Source of the DNA: Serratia entomophila
GTDB taxonomy: Bacteria > Pseudomonadota > Gammaproteobacteria > Enterobacterales > Enterobacteriaceae
NCBI RefSeq assembly: GCF_021462285.1
Contig: NZ_CP082787.1
Location: 1,736,001 to 1,800,000 of the forward strand
Reading direction: 5' to 3'
Length of the DNA: 64,000 bases
The notes under the pieces are model-generated. The model saw nothing but the letters and a program-made list of their open reading frames with translations. It searched no databases and was not told the origin of the DNA. The translations under genes were made by a program, and so were the position numbers. The stretch's first letter is position 1. Every line of letters begins with the position of its first letter. Below are positions 16,140 through 29,346 of this stretch, in pieces.

Positions 16140-17906
16140 TTAAAGCTCCCCGCGGCGGTGGGCGATCAGGTTGGCGAACAGGCCCGGCTGTGCGCTGAGC
16201 GTGGCGTAATCGCCTTGCTGCACGATGCGCCCGCGGTCCATGACCCAAATCTGGTCGTAGTCTTCGGTATCTTCCAACTGGTGGGTGACCAGCAGGGTAG
16301 TTTGCTGATGCGAGGCGGCATTCAGCGCCTGCATCACCCGCCGTTCGCTGTGGGCGTCCAGGCTGGCGGCGGGCTCGTCGAGCAGCAGCAGCCGGCGTGA
16401 GCCAATCAGCGCGCGCGCCACCGCCACGCGCTGCGCCTGGCCGACCGACAGCCGCGCGGCGTTGTCGCCGATCTCGGTCTCCAGCCCCTGCGGCAGGTGC
16501 GGCAGCAGTTCGCTGACGTAAGATTGCTCTATTGCCTGTTGCAGCCGCGCCTCACTGGCCTGAGGATCGCCCAGCAGGATATTGGCGCGCAGCGTTTGCG
16601 CCGGCAGGTGCGGGTTTTGCCCGACCCAGCTCAGCTGGCGGCGCCAGCCGTCGGCGGCCAGTTCACGCAGCTCGACGCCGTTGACCTGCAGCGAACCGCG
16701 GTAAGGCAGGAAGCCGAGCAGCAGGTTAAGCAGCGAGCTTTTACCGGCGCCGCTCAGCCCGACCAGCGCGATGCGTTGGCCGGGTTGCAGGTCAAAGCTC
16801 AGCGGGCCGGCCAGCAGGACGCCGTTGGGCGACAAGATTTCCAGATCCTGCGCCTGCAGCGCCAGCGGCGCATCGGCGGGCAGCGTTTGTGCCCCGTTGC
16901 CCATTTGCTCGCCTTCGGCGCTGAGGAAGCTTTCCAGCGCCTCCGCCGCGCCCACCGCCTGCGCCTTGGCGTGGTAGAAGGCGCCGAGGTCGCGCAGCGG
17001 CTGGAAAAACTCCGGCGCCAGGATCAGCACCAAAAAGCCGGAAAACAGCGTGACGCCGAGGCCGTAGCTGCCGAAGTTAAGCTCGCCCAGATAGGAGAAA
17101 CCGAAGTAGACCGCCACCACGGCGATCGAGATCGACGCGAAGAACTCCAGCACCGCCGACGACAGGAAGGCCAGGCGCAACACTTCCATGGTGCGGCTGC
17201 GGAAGTCTTCGGAGGATTTGGCGATCTGGGCGGTTTCCGCTTCGGCGCGATTGAACAGCCGCAGGGTATCCAACCCGCGCAGGCGGTCGAGGAAGTTGCC
17301 GCTCAGCCGCGCCAGCGCGACGAAGTTGCGGCGGTTGGCATCGGCGGCACCCATGCCGACCAGCGCCATAAACAGCGGGATCAGCGGCGCAGTGGCCAGC
17401 AGAATAAAGCCGGCGGCCCAGTTGATCGGGAAAACGGTGATGAGGATCAGCAGCGGGATAAACACCGCCAGGTACATTTGCGGCAGGTAGCGGGAGTAAT
17501 AATCCTGCATGTCTTCAATCTGCTCGACGATGATGCTGGCCCAGCTGCCCGCCGGCTTGCCCTGGATCCAGGCCGGGCCGAGTTGCTGCAGCTTGTCCAG
17601 CACCTGTTGACGCATGCGTTGGCGGATCACCTGGCCGCAGATAAAGCCGACGCGCTCCCGCAGCCAGCTCAGCACCGCGCGCAGCGCAAAGGCGGCGGCC
17701 AGCCAGGCAAAGGTGGGGATCAGCCGTTCGCGTGGGGTATGTTCGATGATCAGGGCGTGCAGCAGGCTGGCCAGCAGCCATGCCTGCGCGACGATCAGGA
17801 GGCCGCTTATCAGCCCCAGCAGCATGGAAAGGCGCAGCCAACGCTGCGCCAACGAACTCTGGGTTTTAAGCCATCGGGTTAACTGTTGCTGTCTGGTTTT
17901 TTTCAT
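16140..17906 (-). CDS. cydD: Thiol ABC exporter subunit CydD
   Basis: The partner of CydC. The start was set at ATG 17904-17906 (MKKTRQQQLTRWLK), which gives 588 aa, the E. coli length; a more upstream ATG at 17936 adds ten residues without homology and neither has a strong ribosome site. The transmembrane domain contains RYLPQMYLAVFIPLLILITVFP and the AADANRRNF loop. The ATPase has Walker A GLSGAGKS, signature LSVGQAQRVAVARAL (a variant LSVGQ, as in E. coli CydD) and Walker B LLLLDEPAASLD. Confidence 0.96.
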   Translation of the reverse strand: MKKTRQQQLTRWLKTQSSLAQRWLRLSMLLGLISGLLIVAQAWLLASLLHALIIEHTPRERLIPTFAWLAAAFALRAVLSWLRERVGFICGQVIRQRMRQQVLDKLQQLGPAWIQGKPAGSWASIIVEQIEDMQDYYSRYLPQMYLAVFIPLLILITVFPINWAAGFILLATAPLIPLFMALVGMGAADANRRNFVALARLSGNFLDRLRGLDTLRLFNRAEAETAQIAKSSEDFRSRTMEVLRLAFLSSAVLEFFASISIAVVAVYFGFSYLGELNFGSYGLGVTLFSGFLVLILAPEFFQPLRDLGAFYHAKAQAVGAAEALESFLSAEGEQMGNGAQTLPADAPLALQAQDLEILSPNGVLLAGPLSFDLQPGQRIALVGLSGAGKSSLLNLLLGFLPYRGSLQVNGVELRELAADGWRRQLSWVGQNPHLPAQTLRANILLGDPQASEARLQQAIEQSYVSELLPHLPQGLETEIGDNAARLSVGQAQRVAVARALIGSRRLLLLDEPAASLDAHSERRVMQALNAASHQQTTLLVTHQLEDTEDYDQIWVMDRGRIVQQGDYATLSAQPGLFANLIAHRRGEL

Positions 17907-18041
17907 CAGATATGAGTCTGCGTCGCCGGCGCCCATTTGTTACAGGCAGGGTTAACGTGCTGTTAAATAAAAGTGTTTGTCGCAATCTGCGGCAAACAAG
18001 CAAGGTCTCATGTTACCTCGTCACCCGACAGACTTGAAATA

Positions 18042-18078
18042 ATAAAGCGGCCAAATCTTGCTATAACAGCCGCTTTAT
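18042..18078 (-). terminator. Terminator-like hairpin after the GST gene
   Basis: A 10-bp perfect stem ATAAAGCGGC / GCCGCTTTAT with a 17-nt loop, just past the GST stop on the minus strand. The trailing sequence is TTATTTC, a moderate U-tract. It separates the GST gene from cydD transcription. Confidence 0.6.
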
Positions 18079-18082
18079 GGGG

Positions 18083-18700
18083 TCATTTTACCTCCGGGCT
18101 GGCCGCTTCGGCCGCCAGGGCGGCGCGTACCGGCTCGCGTGCGCCGATCCGCAGCCTATAGCGGGCCAGCGACGGCCAGTCATTTAGATCGATAGCAAAG
18201 CGCTCCATCCAACGCAGCACGGTGAACAGATAGGCGTCCGCTACGCCGAAGCGGTTTCCCAGCAGAAAATCCTGCTCATCCAACGCCTGCGCGGCAAAGG
18301 CCAGGCGCTGGCGCAGCTTGCCGCGCAACAGCGTTTTGGCTTCTACCGGCAGGGCATCGTTAAACAGCGGGCTGGCGCCGGCGTGGATCTCGGCGGTAAT
18401 AAAATTGAGCCACTCCTGCAGCCGCACCCGTTCAAAGGTGGCGCAGGCCGGCGCCAGGCCGATCTCGGGGCGCAGATCGGCAAGATACTGCACGATCGCG
18501 GCGCCCTCGGTAAGGATCCGGCCGTCGTCCAGTTGCAGGGCGGCGACGTAGCCCTTGGGGTTGATGCGGTAAAAGTCGTTGCCGTCCGCGCAGCGTTTGC
18601 TGCGGTTGTTGACTCGGATCAGTTCAAACGGCAGGCCCAGTTCCCGCAGCACGATGTGCGGCGAGAGCGAGCAGGTGTCGGGGGCGAAATACAGTTTCAT
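18083..18700 (-). CDS. Beta-class glutathione S-transferase
   Basis: 205 aa, similar throughout to E. coli GstA. It carries the beta-class catalytic pair: Cys10 in FAPDTCSL and His106 in ITAEIH, plus the thioredoxin-fold cis-Pro region NPKGYVAAL and the substrate motif TEGAAIVQYLAD. The C-terminal helical domain has VADAYLFTVLRWMERF. Beta-class enzymes conjugate or reduce with glutathione and can bind it as a mixed disulfide. It lies between cydD and trxB, where E. coli has no gene. A LysR gene is 96 bp upstream on the same strand and may regulate it. It is not GstA by gene order, so no symbol is given. Confidence 0.88.
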   Translation of the reverse strand: MKLYFAPDTCSLSPHIVLRELGLPFELIRVNNRSKRCADGNDFYRINPKGYVAALQLDDGRILTEGAAIVQYLADLRPEIGLAPACATFERVRLQEWLNFITAEIHAGASPLFNDALPVEAKTLLRGKLRQRLAFAAQALDEQDFLLGNRFGVADAYLFTVLRWMERFAIDLNDWPSLARYRLRIGAREPVRAALAAEAASPEVK

Positions 18701-18796
18701 GGTTTTTCCTCAGGCGGTGAGCGATGGCGTTTCGTCACCAGCATGCTGCCGCCGCCGCCCGCGGGAAAATTAGAATCTCAGAAAGCCGTTATCAGC

Positions 18797-19699
18797 TCAG
18801 CTACTGACGGGCTGCGGCAACTGCTCATGCAGATAGCTCAGCAGCGTCTGCACCGGCAAAGCACCGGCGGCGGCGAATGAGCAGACCAGGGCAAAATGGC
18901 GGTAAATGGGGACGGTAAGCGGCAGGGAGCAGAGGCCCACCGCGTCGGCGGCGATGGTCGACGCAGGCATTAACGCCACCCCGACGCCTTCGCGCACCAG
19001 CGTTTGCGCCGTTTGCCAGTCGCTGACGCTGGCGCGCACGTCGCTCAACGTCAGCCCGGCCTGCTGCGCCAGGCTTTGCGCATTGAGGTCGCAACCGCCG
19101 GTCGCCAGCACGAAGGGCTGTTTGACCCATTCGGCGAAATCAACCGCCCGGCGGCCCCGAGCCAAAGGGTGGTGACTGGCGGCTACCGCCAGCCAGGCAT
19201 CTTGCCCCAGGGGAAGGCATGGCCGCTCCGGCGCGGGATTGAGCACTATACCGACGTCTGCGGTTTCCAGCGCCAGCCAGTTCTCTACCTCACGGTCAGT
19301 GCCTTCCAGCGGGATCAGTTCGATGGCGGGGTAGAGGCGGCGGAATTTACGCAGCAGCGGCGGCAGCAAGGCGCTGAACGCCGAAGGAAAGCTGGCGAGG
19401 CGAATCTTGCCCGACTGAGCCCCGTTGGCCTGCAGTGCGTAGTGCCGGATCGCCTGCAGTTCGGCCAGCATGGCGCGGGCGTGGCTGACTATCCGCTCGC
19501 CGCTTTGCGTTAGGGCAACGCTGTGCGGCAGACGCACCAGCAAGGGGGTATTCAGCGCGGATTCAAGCTGGGCGATGGCCTGGCTGGCGCCTGACTGGGT
19601 CATGCCGCATTGCGCCGCCGCCTGGGTTATCTTGCCGCTGTCGGCCACCGCAACCAACAGGCGCCAATGAAGAAGATTCTGCATCGCATGTTTGTCCAC
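18797..19699 (-). CDS. LysR-family transcriptional regulator
   Basis: 300 aa. An N-terminal winged helix-turn-helix (about residues 8-66, GKITQAAAQCGMTQSGASQAIAQLE) is followed by a periplasmic-binding-protein-like effector domain (IRLASFPSAFSALLPPLLRKF ... VREGVGVALMPAS). The annotated start is GTG 19697-19699; an ATG five codons downstream (MQNLLHW) is equally plausible because neither has a good ribosome site. It reads towards the GST gene rather than away from it, unlike the usual divergent LysR layout. The ligand and target are unknown. Confidence 0.85.
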   Translation of the reverse strand: MDKHAMQNLLHWRLLVAVADSGKITQAAAQCGMTQSGASQAIAQLESALNTPLLVRLPHSVALTQSGERIVSHARAMLAELQAIRHYALQANGAQSGKIRLASFPSAFSALLPPLLRKFRRLYPAIELIPLEGTDREVENWLALETADVGIVLNPAPERPCLPLGQDAWLAVAASHHPLARGRRAVDFAEWVKQPFVLATGGCDLNAQSLAQQAGLTLSDVRASVSDWQTAQTLVREGVGVALMPASTIAADAVGLCSLPLTVPIYRHFALVCSFAAAGALPVQTLLSYLHEQLPQPVSS

Positions 19700-19715
19700 G
19701 TGAAATGAGGTACAA

Positions 19716-19743
19716 AAAAAGCGGCCGTAAGAAGCCGCTTTTT
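19716..19743 (-). terminator. trxB intrinsic terminator
   Basis: A 10-bp stem AAAAAGCGGC / GCCGCTTTTT with an 8-nt loop and a run of seven T on the minus strand, 20 bp beyond the trxB stop. It separates trxB from the LysR gene. Confidence 0.85.
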
Positions 19744-19763
19744 ATTGATGACAGGATGCCGGA

Positions 19764-21385
<1,622 letters not shown>

Positions 21386-21880
21386 ATGGCAGACAACAAG
21401 AAACGCCCGGGTAAAGATCTCGACCGTATCGACCGCAACATCCTGAACGAGCTGCAGAAGGATGGGCGTATTTCGAACGTTGAGCTTTCGAAGCGCGTGG
21501 GGTTATCCCCAACGCCATGTTTAGAACGCGTGCGCCGCCTCGAGCGCCAGGGTTTCATTCATGGTTATACCGCATTGCTTAACCCGCATTATCTGGATGC
21601 ATCCCTGCTGGTTTTCGTGGAGATCACGCTGAACCGCGGCGCGCCGGATGTGTTTGAGCAATTCAACTCGGCAGTACAGAAGCTCGAAGAGATCCAGGAG
21701 TGTCATCTGGTATCCGGCGATTTCGACTACCTGTTGAAAACCCGCGTGCCGGATATGTCGGCTTACCGCAAGTTGCTGGGTGAGACCCTGCTGCGTTTGC
21801 CGGGGGTTAACGACACCCGTACCTACGTGGTCATGGAAGAAGTTAAACAGAGTAACCGTTTGGTTATCAAAACACGGTAA
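21386..21880 (+). CDS. lrp: Leucine-responsive regulatory protein
   Basis: A global regulator of amino acid metabolism, pili and feast/famine responses, 164 aa, nearly identical to E. coli Lrp. The ATG at 21386 (MADNKKRPGKDLDRID) was chosen over an upstream ATG at 21347 because it matches the conserved length. The N-terminal helix-turn-helix is ISNVELSKRVGLSPTPCLERVRRLE; the RAM ligand-binding domain is LLVFVEITLNRGAPDVFEQF to the end. It is followed by ftsK as in E. coli. Confidence 0.98.
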   Translation: MADNKKRPGKDLDRIDRNILNELQKDGRISNVELSKRVGLSPTPCLERVRRLERQGFIHGYTALLNPHYLDASLLVFVEITLNRGAPDVFEQFNSAVQKLEEIQECHLVSGDFDYLLKTRVPDMSAYRKLLGETLLRLPGVNDTRTYVVMEEVKQSNRLVIKTR

Positions 21881-22000
21881 GGTGCAGGTGCAAAACCTGA
21901 TTAAATTGGTTACACTCCTGTTTATTCATACAGTTTCGGCGCCGGGGAAACCTCTCGGCGCTGTTGCTATTTCAGCTAACAGGAACCTGGAGAGCCTTTC

Positions 22001-25000
22001 TTGAGCCAGGAATATACAGAAGATAAAGAAGTTACCCTGAGAAAACTCAGCAGTGGCCGGCGTTTGCTGGAGGCTTTGCTGATCGTGGTAGCGATTTTTG
22101 CCGTTTACCTTATGGCTGCGCTGGTCAGTTTCAATCCGTCTGACCCTAGCTGGTCTCAGACCGCGTGGCATGAGCCTATTCATAACCTGGGCGGTGGCGT
22201 CGGCGCCTGGATGGCCGATACGCTGTTCTTCACCTTCGGGGTGCTCGCCTACGCGATACCGCCGATCATGCTGGTTCTGTGCTGGGCGGCCTACCGCCAG
22301 CGCGGCAATGGCGACTATATCGACTATTTTGCGCTCTCATTGCGTCTGATCGGCACACTGGCGCTGGTGCTCACCTCTTGTGGCCTGGCGGCGCTGAACG
22401 TCGACGACCTCTATTACTTCGCCTCCGGCGGCGTTATCGGCAGCCTGCTGAGCAACGCCATGCTGCCGTGGTTTAACGGCATCGGCGCCACGCTGGCGCT
22501 GTTATGCGTATGGGCGGCGGGGTTGACGCTGTTTACCGGCTGGTCCTGGCTGGTGATCGCCGAGAGAATTGGCGGTGCGGTGATGGGCGTGGCGACCTTT
22601 ATGACCAACCGCTCGCGCCGTGAAGAACGCTATGACGATCGCTACGTTGACGTTGAAGCCGAGACGGCAGAGAAGGGCGCTGTGACGACGGTTGCTGCGG
22701 CAGCGGCGGACGACGACGTGCTGTTCTCTGCGCCTTCGGTAACCGAAACCGCCAAAGAGGCGGCTGAAGACGCTGCGGATCCGTTGCTCAGCAACCTGCG
22801 CGCCGGCGACGCTGACGATGAAATTGAAGCCGCACCGGCCGCCGCGCCTGCCGCGGCCGCGCCGGTGAGCGAGCCGGTTACCGCGGCGCCGGTGGTGGCT
22901 CAGGCGCCGTCGGTCACCGTTGCCCCGGCTGCCCCGGCCTCGGTTAGCCAACATCCGATGAGCGCGCAGGCGGAAAACGCCGTGCCGCCGCTGTATTCAT
23001 TCGAGATCCCTGAAGAAACGCCGGCGCCGAAGGTTGCGCGCCCGGTTGACCCTTATCAGGACCGCGATGAACCGCGCCTCGGCAACTGGGATGCGCCCGC
23101 CGCGCCACAGCCGCCGCGCGAGCATTCACCCTTTGATTTCTCCGCCGCGCAGCGCGACAGCGTCGACGTCGGCGGGGCCTCCGGCTTCAGCGCCGCCGAT
23201 GCAGCCGCCGCGCCGTTCGGCAGCGCCAAGCCGCAGTTGGACCACGCAGCGGCCGCGGCTGCTGCAGGTGCTGCGGCCAATGTGTTTATGCCGGCCTTTA
23301 GCGCCACCAGCGACGGCAACTCTCAGGTCAAGCAGGGTATTGGCCCTGAGCTGCCGCGGCCGAATCCGGTGCGCATTCCTACCCGGCGCGAGCTGGCGTC
23401 TTACGGCATCAAGCTGCCTTCGCAGCGCGCCGCTGAGCAGGAACAGCGCCAGAGCGAGCCAGAACCGCAACAGCCATTAACCGCCGCTAATCCGCAGGAT
23501 GAAGAAGCCCTGCAGGAAGCGGCGTTGCGTCAGGCGTTCGCCGAGCAGCAACAGCAGCGCTACGGCGAGGATCTCCAGCAGGACGACGAAGAGGCGCTGC
23601 AGGAAGCCGCGCTGCGCCAGGCGTTTGCCGAACAGCAGCAGGCGCGCTACGGCCAGCGGGAAGCGGAACCGGCGCCTGTGGCGCAGGCACCTGCGGCCAG
23701 CCCGGTGGATACACGCAACGCGTTCAGCTTCTCGCCGATGGACGATTTGGTGGATGACGGCCCGAGCGAGCCGCTGTTTACCCTGTCGCCGCAGCTGGAA
23801 GAGCGTATCGAGCAGCAGAGCGAGTTGGAAGACGATGTGCCGTTCGGCCAGTTTGAACCTGCGGCGCCTGCCTATGCGCAGCCAACGCCGCCTCAGACGC
23901 CGCCGGTGCAGCAACCCTATCAGCAACCGGGCCAGCAGCCTGCCTATCAGCAGCCTGTTCAACCGCAAGGTTATCAACAGCCGCCGCAGCCAGCTCAGCA
24001 ACAGGGCTATCAGCAACCCGCGCAGCCTGCCGCGCAACCGGCTCCGGCCGCTGCGCAGCAGCCGGCGATGGACAGCCTGATCCACCCGTTCCTGATGCGT
24101 AACGACATGCCGTTGCAGAAGCCAAGCACGCCATTGCCGACGCTGGATCTGCTGACCGAAGCCCCGAAAGAGGTGGAGCCGGTGGATTCGTTCGCGCTGG
24201 AGCAAAAGGCGCGTCTGGTTGAGGCCAGCCTGGCCGATTACCGGGTGAAGGCCGACGTGGTGGATATTCTGCCGGGGCCGGTGATTACCCGCTTCGAGCT
24301 GGATCTGGCGCCGGGCGTCAAGGCGGCGCGCATTTCCAACCTGTCGCGCGACCTGGCGCGTTCACTCTCAACCTCCGCCGTGCGCGTGGTTGAAGTGATC
24401 CCCGGCAAGCCATACGTCGGGCTGGAGCTGCCGAATGCCAAGCGCCAAACGGTGTATCTGCGCGAAGTGCTGGATTGCCCGGCCTTCCGCGATAACCCTT
24501 CGCCGCTGTCGATCGTATTGGGTAAAGACATCTCCGGTGAGCCGGTGGTGGCCGATCTGGGCAAAATGCCGCACCTGCTGGTCGCCGGTACTACCGGTTC
24601 CGGTAAGTCGGTCGGGGTCAACGCCATGATCCTGAGCATCCTGTATAAGGCCACGCCGAAAGAAGTGCGCTTTATCATGATCGACCCGAAAATGCTGGAG
24701 CTCTCGGTCTACGAAGGCATTCCGCATCTGTTGACCGATGTGGTTACCGATATGAAAGACGCCGCCAACGCGTTGCGCTGGTGCGTGGGCGAGATGGAGC
24801 GCCGCTACAAGCTGATGTCTGCGTTGGGCGTGCGTAACCTGGCCGGTTACAACGAGCGCGTCGATCAGGCGGAGGCGATGGGCCGGCCGATCCCGGATCC
24901 GTTCTGGAAACCGGCCGACAGCATGGACATCACGCCGCCGGTGTTGGAGAAAGAGCCTTACATCGTGGTAATGGTCGACGAATTCGCCGATCTGATCATG

Positions 25001-25612
25001 ACGGTGGGCAAAAAGGTCGAAGAGCTGATTGCTCGCCTGGCGCAGAAAGCGCGTGCGGCGGGTATCCACCTGGTGCTGGCGACCCAGCGTCCGTCGGTGG
25101 ATGTGATCACCGGCCTGATCAAGGCCAACATCCCGACCCGCATCGCCTTTACCGTATCCAGCAAGATTGACTCGCGCACCATCCTCGATCAGGGCGGCGC
25201 CGAATCGCTGCTGGGGATGGGGGATATGCTGTATCTGGCGCCTAACTCCTCGATTCCGGTGCGTGTGCATGGCGCATTTGTGCGCGATCAGGAAGTGCAT
25301 GCGGTGGTCAAGGATTGGAAAGCGCGCGAACGGCCCCAATATAAAGAGGGTATCCTCAGCGGCGGTGAAGACGGTGAGGGTGGCGCAGGCGGCGGCATGG
25401 AAGGCGATGAAGAGCTGGATCCGCTGTTTGACCAGGCGGTGGACTTCGTGGTGGATAAACGCCGCGCTTCCATCTCCGGCGTTCAGCGTCAGTTCCGCAT
25501 CGGCTATAACCGCGCCGCGCGCATCATTGAACAGATGGAAGCGCAGGGCATCGTCAGCGAGCAGGGGCACAACGGCAACCGCGAGGTGCTGGCGCCGCCA
25601 CGGCATGATTGA
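22001..25612 (+). CDS. ftsK: DNA translocase FtsK
   Basis: A septal DNA pump that coordinates division with chromosome dimer resolution at dif. It is 1203 aa, shorter than the 1329 of E. coli because of the linker. The start is TTG (TTGAGCCAGGAATA), the same codon and context as E. coli, after AGGAACCTGGAG. Four or five N-terminal membrane helices (about 20-190) are followed by an Ala/Pro/Gln-rich linker (about 215-690) with a 29-residue tandem duplication (500-551) and YQQP-type repeats. The motor has Walker A GTTGSGKS (863-870) and Walker [12 protein letters not shown]. The C-terminal gamma domain ([22 protein letters not shown]) reads KOPS and activates XerD. Confidence 0.97.
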   Translation: MSQEYTEDKEVTLRKLSSGRRLLEALLIVVAIFAVYLMAALVSFNPSDPSWSQTAWHEPIHNLGGGVGAWMADTLFFTFGVLAYAIPPIMLVLCWAAYRQRGNGDYIDYFALSLRLIGTLALVLTSCGLAALNVDDLYYFASGGVIGSLLSNAMLPWFNGIGATLALLCVWAAGLTLFTGWSWLVIAERIGGAVMGVATFMTNRSRREERYDDRYVDVEAETAEKGAVTTVAAAAADDDVLFSAPSVTETAKEAAEDAADPLLSNLRAGDADDEIEAAPAAAPAAAAPVSEPVTAAPVVAQAPSVTVAPAAPASVSQHPMSAQAENAVPPLYSFEIPEETPAPKVARPVDPYQDRDEPRLGNWDAPAAPQPPREHSPFDFSAAQRDSVDVGGASGFSAADAAAAPFGSAKPQLDHAAAAAAAGAAANVFMPAFSATSDGNSQVKQGIGPELPRPNPVRIPTRRELASYGIKLPSQRAAEQEQRQSEPEPQQPLTAANPQDEEALQEAALRQAFAEQQQQRYGEDLQQDDEEALQEAALRQAFAEQQQARYGQREAEPAPVAQAPAASPVDTRNAFSFSPMDDLVDDGPSEPLFTLSPQLEERIEQQSELEDDVPFGQFEPAAPAYAQPTPPQTPPVQQPYQQPGQQPAYQQPVQPQGYQQPPQPAQQQGYQQPAQPAAQPAPAAAQQPAMDSLIHPFLMRNDMPLQKPSTPLPTLDLLTEAPKEVEPVDSFALEQKARLVEASLADYRVKADVVDILPGPVITRFELDLAPGVKAARISNLSRDLARSLSTSAVRVVEVIPGKPYVGLELPNAKRQTVYLREVLDCPAFRDNPSPLSIVLGKDISGEPVVADLGKMPHLLVAGTTGSGKSVGVNAMILSILYKATPKEVRFIMIDPKMLELSVYEGIPHLLTDVVTDMKDAANALRWCVGEMERRYKLMSALGVRNLAGYNERVDQAEAMGRPIPDPFWKPADSMDITPPVLEKEPYIVVMVDEFADLIMTVGKKVEELIARLAQKARAAGIHLVLATQRPSVDVITGLIKANIPTRIAFTVSSKIDSRTILDQGGAESLLGMGDMLYLAPNSSIPVRVHGAFVRDQEVHAVVKDWKARERPQYKEGILSGGEDGEGGAGGGMEGDEELDPLFDQAVDFVVDKRRASISGVQRQFRIGYNRAARIIEQMEAQGIVSEQGHNGNREVLAPPRHD
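23498..23653 (+). repeat. In-frame 87-bp tandem duplication in ftsK linker
   Basis: Residues 500-522 and 529-551 of FtsK are almost the same 23-residue unit ([19 protein letters not shown] then RYG), repeated with an 87-bp period. The two DNA copies (23498-23566 and 23585-23653) differ at several third codon positions, so the duplication is not recent. Confidence 0.9.
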
Positions 25613-25642
25613 CGCAGGTTCAACCGCTGTTATTCATTGATA

Positions 25643-25663
25643 AAGGGCCGCTTAGCGGCCCTT
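25643..25663 (+). terminator. Hairpin downstream of ftsK
   Basis: A perfect 9-bp stem AAGGGCCGC / GCGGCCCTT with a 3-nt loop, 30 bp after the ftsK stop. The T-tract is very short (TTGTG), so it is likely a partial terminator or RNA-stabilising hairpin ahead of lolA. Confidence 0.5.
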
Positions 25664-25811
25664 GTGCAAAGAAGCGTAAACCCGTTTCCTTCTCGGAACA
25701 TTAGCCTATCTGGCGTCCGTGGGCTTCGGGTAGAGTAACGGTTGTTAAGGGTTAATTTGACCCGCACGGCACCGCCTTGCGGTTAACGCATTTCATAAGG
25801 TATCTGGAATA

Positions 25812-26423
25812 ATGAAAAAACTGTTAGTTGCCTGCTGTTTGCTTTCGGGATTCACCTCCACCGCTGTGCTGGCCGACGCCGCGCAGGATCTGCAAAGCCG
25901 CCTGGCGAAAGTGAACAGTTTCCACGCCAGCTTCTCTCAGACCGTCACCAGCGGCGACGGCGCAGCGGTGCAGCAGGGTGAGGGCGAGCTGTGGGTTAAG
26001 CGCCCGAACCTGTTCAACTGGCACATGACTTCGCCGGACGAGAGCGTGCTGGTTTCCGATGGCCAGACCCTGTGGTTCTATAACCCGTTCGTCGAGCAGG
26101 TGACGGCGACCTGGCTGAAAAACGCCACCGGCAATACGCCGTTTATGCTGATCACCCGCAACAACGCCAGCGACTGGAAGCAGTATAACGTGAAGCAAAA
26201 AGGCGATGATTTCGAGCTGACGCCAAAATCCGCCAACGGCAACCTGAAGCAGTTCGCCATTACCGTGACCAACAGCGGCACCATCCGCAGCTTTGCGGCG
26301 GTTGAGCAGGACGGCCAACGCAGTTCGTATGCGCTGAAAAGCCAGCAAAACGTCTCCGCCGATCCGGCCAAATTCAAATTTACCCCACCGAAGGGGGTGA
26401 CGCTGGACGACCAGCGCCAGTGA
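25812..26423 (+). CDS. lolA: Outer-membrane lipoprotein carrier LolA
   Basis: A periplasmic chaperone that takes lipoproteins from LolCDE to LolB. It is 203 aa with an obvious signal peptide [21 protein letters not shown], cleaved before Asp22. The mature protein shows the LolA half-barrel features [23 protein letters not shown] and [26 protein letters not shown] (in parts). It lies 199 bp after ftsK and 7 bp before rarA, in the conserved ftsK-lolA-rarA-serS order. Confidence 0.97.
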   Translation: MKKLLVACCLLSGFTSTAVLADAAQDLQSRLAKVNSFHASFSQTVTSGDGAAVQQGEGELWVKRPNLFNWHMTSPDESVLVSDGQTLWFYNPFVEQVTATWLKNATGNTPFMLITRNNASDWKQYNVKQKGDDFELTPKSANGNLKQFAITVTNSGTIRSFAAVEQDGQRSSYALKSQQNVSADPAKFKFTPPKGVTLDDQRQ

Positions 26424-26430
26424 GGTGCAA

Positions 26431-27774
26431 GTGAGTAATCTGTCACTCGATTTTTCCCAAAATGAGTTCCAGCCGTTGGCCGCGCGTATGCGGCCAACCA
26501 CGCTGGCGGAATATATCGGCCAGCGGCATCTGCTGGCCGCCGGCAAGCCGCTGCCGCGCGCCATCGAGGCCGGGCAGCTGCACTCGATGATTTTGTGGGG
26601 GCCGCCGGGCACCGGGAAAACGACGCTGGCAGAGTTGATCGGCCGCTACGGTCAGGCGGATGTCGAACGCATTTCCGCCGTGACCTCCGGCATTAAAGAG
26701 ATCCGCGAAGCGATCGAGCGGGCGCGGCAAAACCGCGACGCCGGCCGCCGCACCATTCTGTTCGTCGACGAGGTGCACCGCTTCAATAAAAGCCAGCAGG
26801 ATGCTTTCCTGCCGCACATTGAAGACGGCACCATCACCTTTATCGGCGCCACTACCGAAAACCCCTCGTTCGAACTCAATTCGGCCTTGCTGTCCCGTGC
26901 GCGCGTTTATTTGCTGAAGGCGTTGACCGCGGAAGATATCAGCCAGGTGCTGGATCAGGCGATGAACGACAGCGGGCGCGGCTTCGGCGGCCAGAATATC
27001 GAGCTGCCGGAAGAGACGCGTCGCATGCTGTCGGAGCTGGTGGGCGGCGACGCACGCCGGGCGCTGAACAGCCTGGAAATGATGGCGGACATGGCGGAAG
27101 TCAACGCCAAAGGCGTGCGGGTGCTGACGCCGGAACTGTTGAAAGAAGTCTCGGGCGAGCGCAGCGCGCGCTTCGACAACAAGGGCGATCGTTACTACGA
27201 CCTGATTTCCGCACTGCATAAATCGGTGCGCGGTTCTGCCCCGGATGCCGCGCTGTACTGGTATGCGCGCATTATTACCGCCGGCGGCGATCCGCTGTAC
27301 GTGGCGCGCCGCCTGTTGGCGATCGCGTCTGAAGACGTCGGCAACGCCGATCCGCGCGGCATGCAGGTGGCGATTGCCGCCTGGGACTGTTTTACCCGCG
27401 TGGGGCCGGCGGAGGGCGAACGCGCCATCGCGCAGGCGATCGTTTACCTGGCCTGCGCGCCGAAAAGCAACGCCGTTTATACCGCTTTCAAGGCGGCGAT
27501 GCGCGACGCCAGAGAGATGGCCGATTACGACGTGCCGGAGCACCTGCGCAACGCGCCGACCAAGCTGATGAAAGAGATGGGGTTGGGCGCAGAGTACCGC
27601 TATGCCCACGACGAAGCCAACGCCTACGCCGCAGGCGAGAATTATTTCCCGCCTGAAATGGCCAATACGCGTTATTACCAACCGACCTCTCGCGGGCTGG
27701 AGGGTAAAATCGGCGAAAAGTTGGCATGGCTGGCTGAGCAGGATCAAAATAGCCCGACAAAACGCTACCGCTAG
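26431..27774 (+). CDS. rarA: Replication-associated recombination protein RarA (MgsA)
   Basis: An AAA+ ATPase related to clamp loaders and RuvB that acts at stalled replication forks. The start GTG 26431 ([14 protein letters not shown]) follows AGGTG and gives 447 aa, the E. coli length; a GTG two codons earlier is an alternative. Walker A is GPPGTGKTT (57-65), Walker [16 protein letters not shown], sensor 1 [15 protein letters not shown]. The start is 7 bp past the lolA stop, so the two are cotranscribed. Confidence 0.96.
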   Translation: MSNLSLDFSQNEFQPLAARMRPTTLAEYIGQRHLLAAGKPLPRAIEAGQLHSMILWGPPGTGKTTLAELIGRYGQADVERISAVTSGIKEIREAIERARQNRDAGRRTILFVDEVHRFNKSQQDAFLPHIEDGTITFIGATTENPSFELNSALLSRARVYLLKALTAEDISQVLDQAMNDSGRGFGGQNIELPEETRRMLSELVGGDARRALNSLEMMADMAEVNAKGVRVLTPELLKEVSGERSARFDNKGDRYYDLISALHKSVRGSAPDAALYWYARIITAGGDPLYVARRLLAIASEDVGNADPRGMQVAIAAWDCFTRVGPAEGERAIAQAIVYLACAPKSNAVYTAFKAAMRDAREMADYDVPEHLRNAPTKLMKEMGLGAEYRYAHDEANAYAAGENYFPPEMANTRYYQPTSRGLEGKIGEKLAWLAEQDQNSPTKRYR

Positions 27775-27815
27775 CGTTGCCGTTGCGGTAAGGTTAACGG
27801 GTATCACTCTTCCTT

Positions 27816-27840
27816 TATACGGCTATAAATCAGCCGTATA
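27816..27840. promoter_or_regulatory. Perfect palindromic hairpin upstream of serS
   Basis: TATACGGCT - 7 nt - AGCCGTATA, a perfect 9-bp inverted repeat 43 bp before the serS ATG and 41 bp after the rarA stop. There is no following T-run, so it is more likely an operator or a 5' UTR hairpin than a terminator. Confidence 0.5.
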
Positions 27841-27841
27841 A

Positions 27842-29176
<1,335 letters not shown>

Positions 29177-29190
29177 AAAGCAAATAACTG

Positions 29191-29219
29191 AAAAAAGCGC
29201 CTGCGGGCGCTTTTTTTTT
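29191..29219 (+). terminator. serS intrinsic terminator
   Basis: A stem AAAAAGCGCC / GGGCGCTTTTT with a 3-nt loop and nine T residues, 14 bp past the serS stop. Confidence 0.92.
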
Positions 29220-29346
29220 GCCTGTATCGCCCGCAACCGCGGCACGGGAAACAAATCGTGCGGTTCATTGATAAGTGGCGATTGACTTTTTTATCGCCAG
29301 TGGCATGATTCGCGCACTCTCTTGCGCGTTCGGTTTCAATTTCACT

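Noticed and set aside
23880..24070. CAG-rich repetitive DNA that looks like a CRISPR or microsatellite
   Set aside because: It encodes the Gln/Pro-rich FtsK linker. Units are irregular and there are no spacers.
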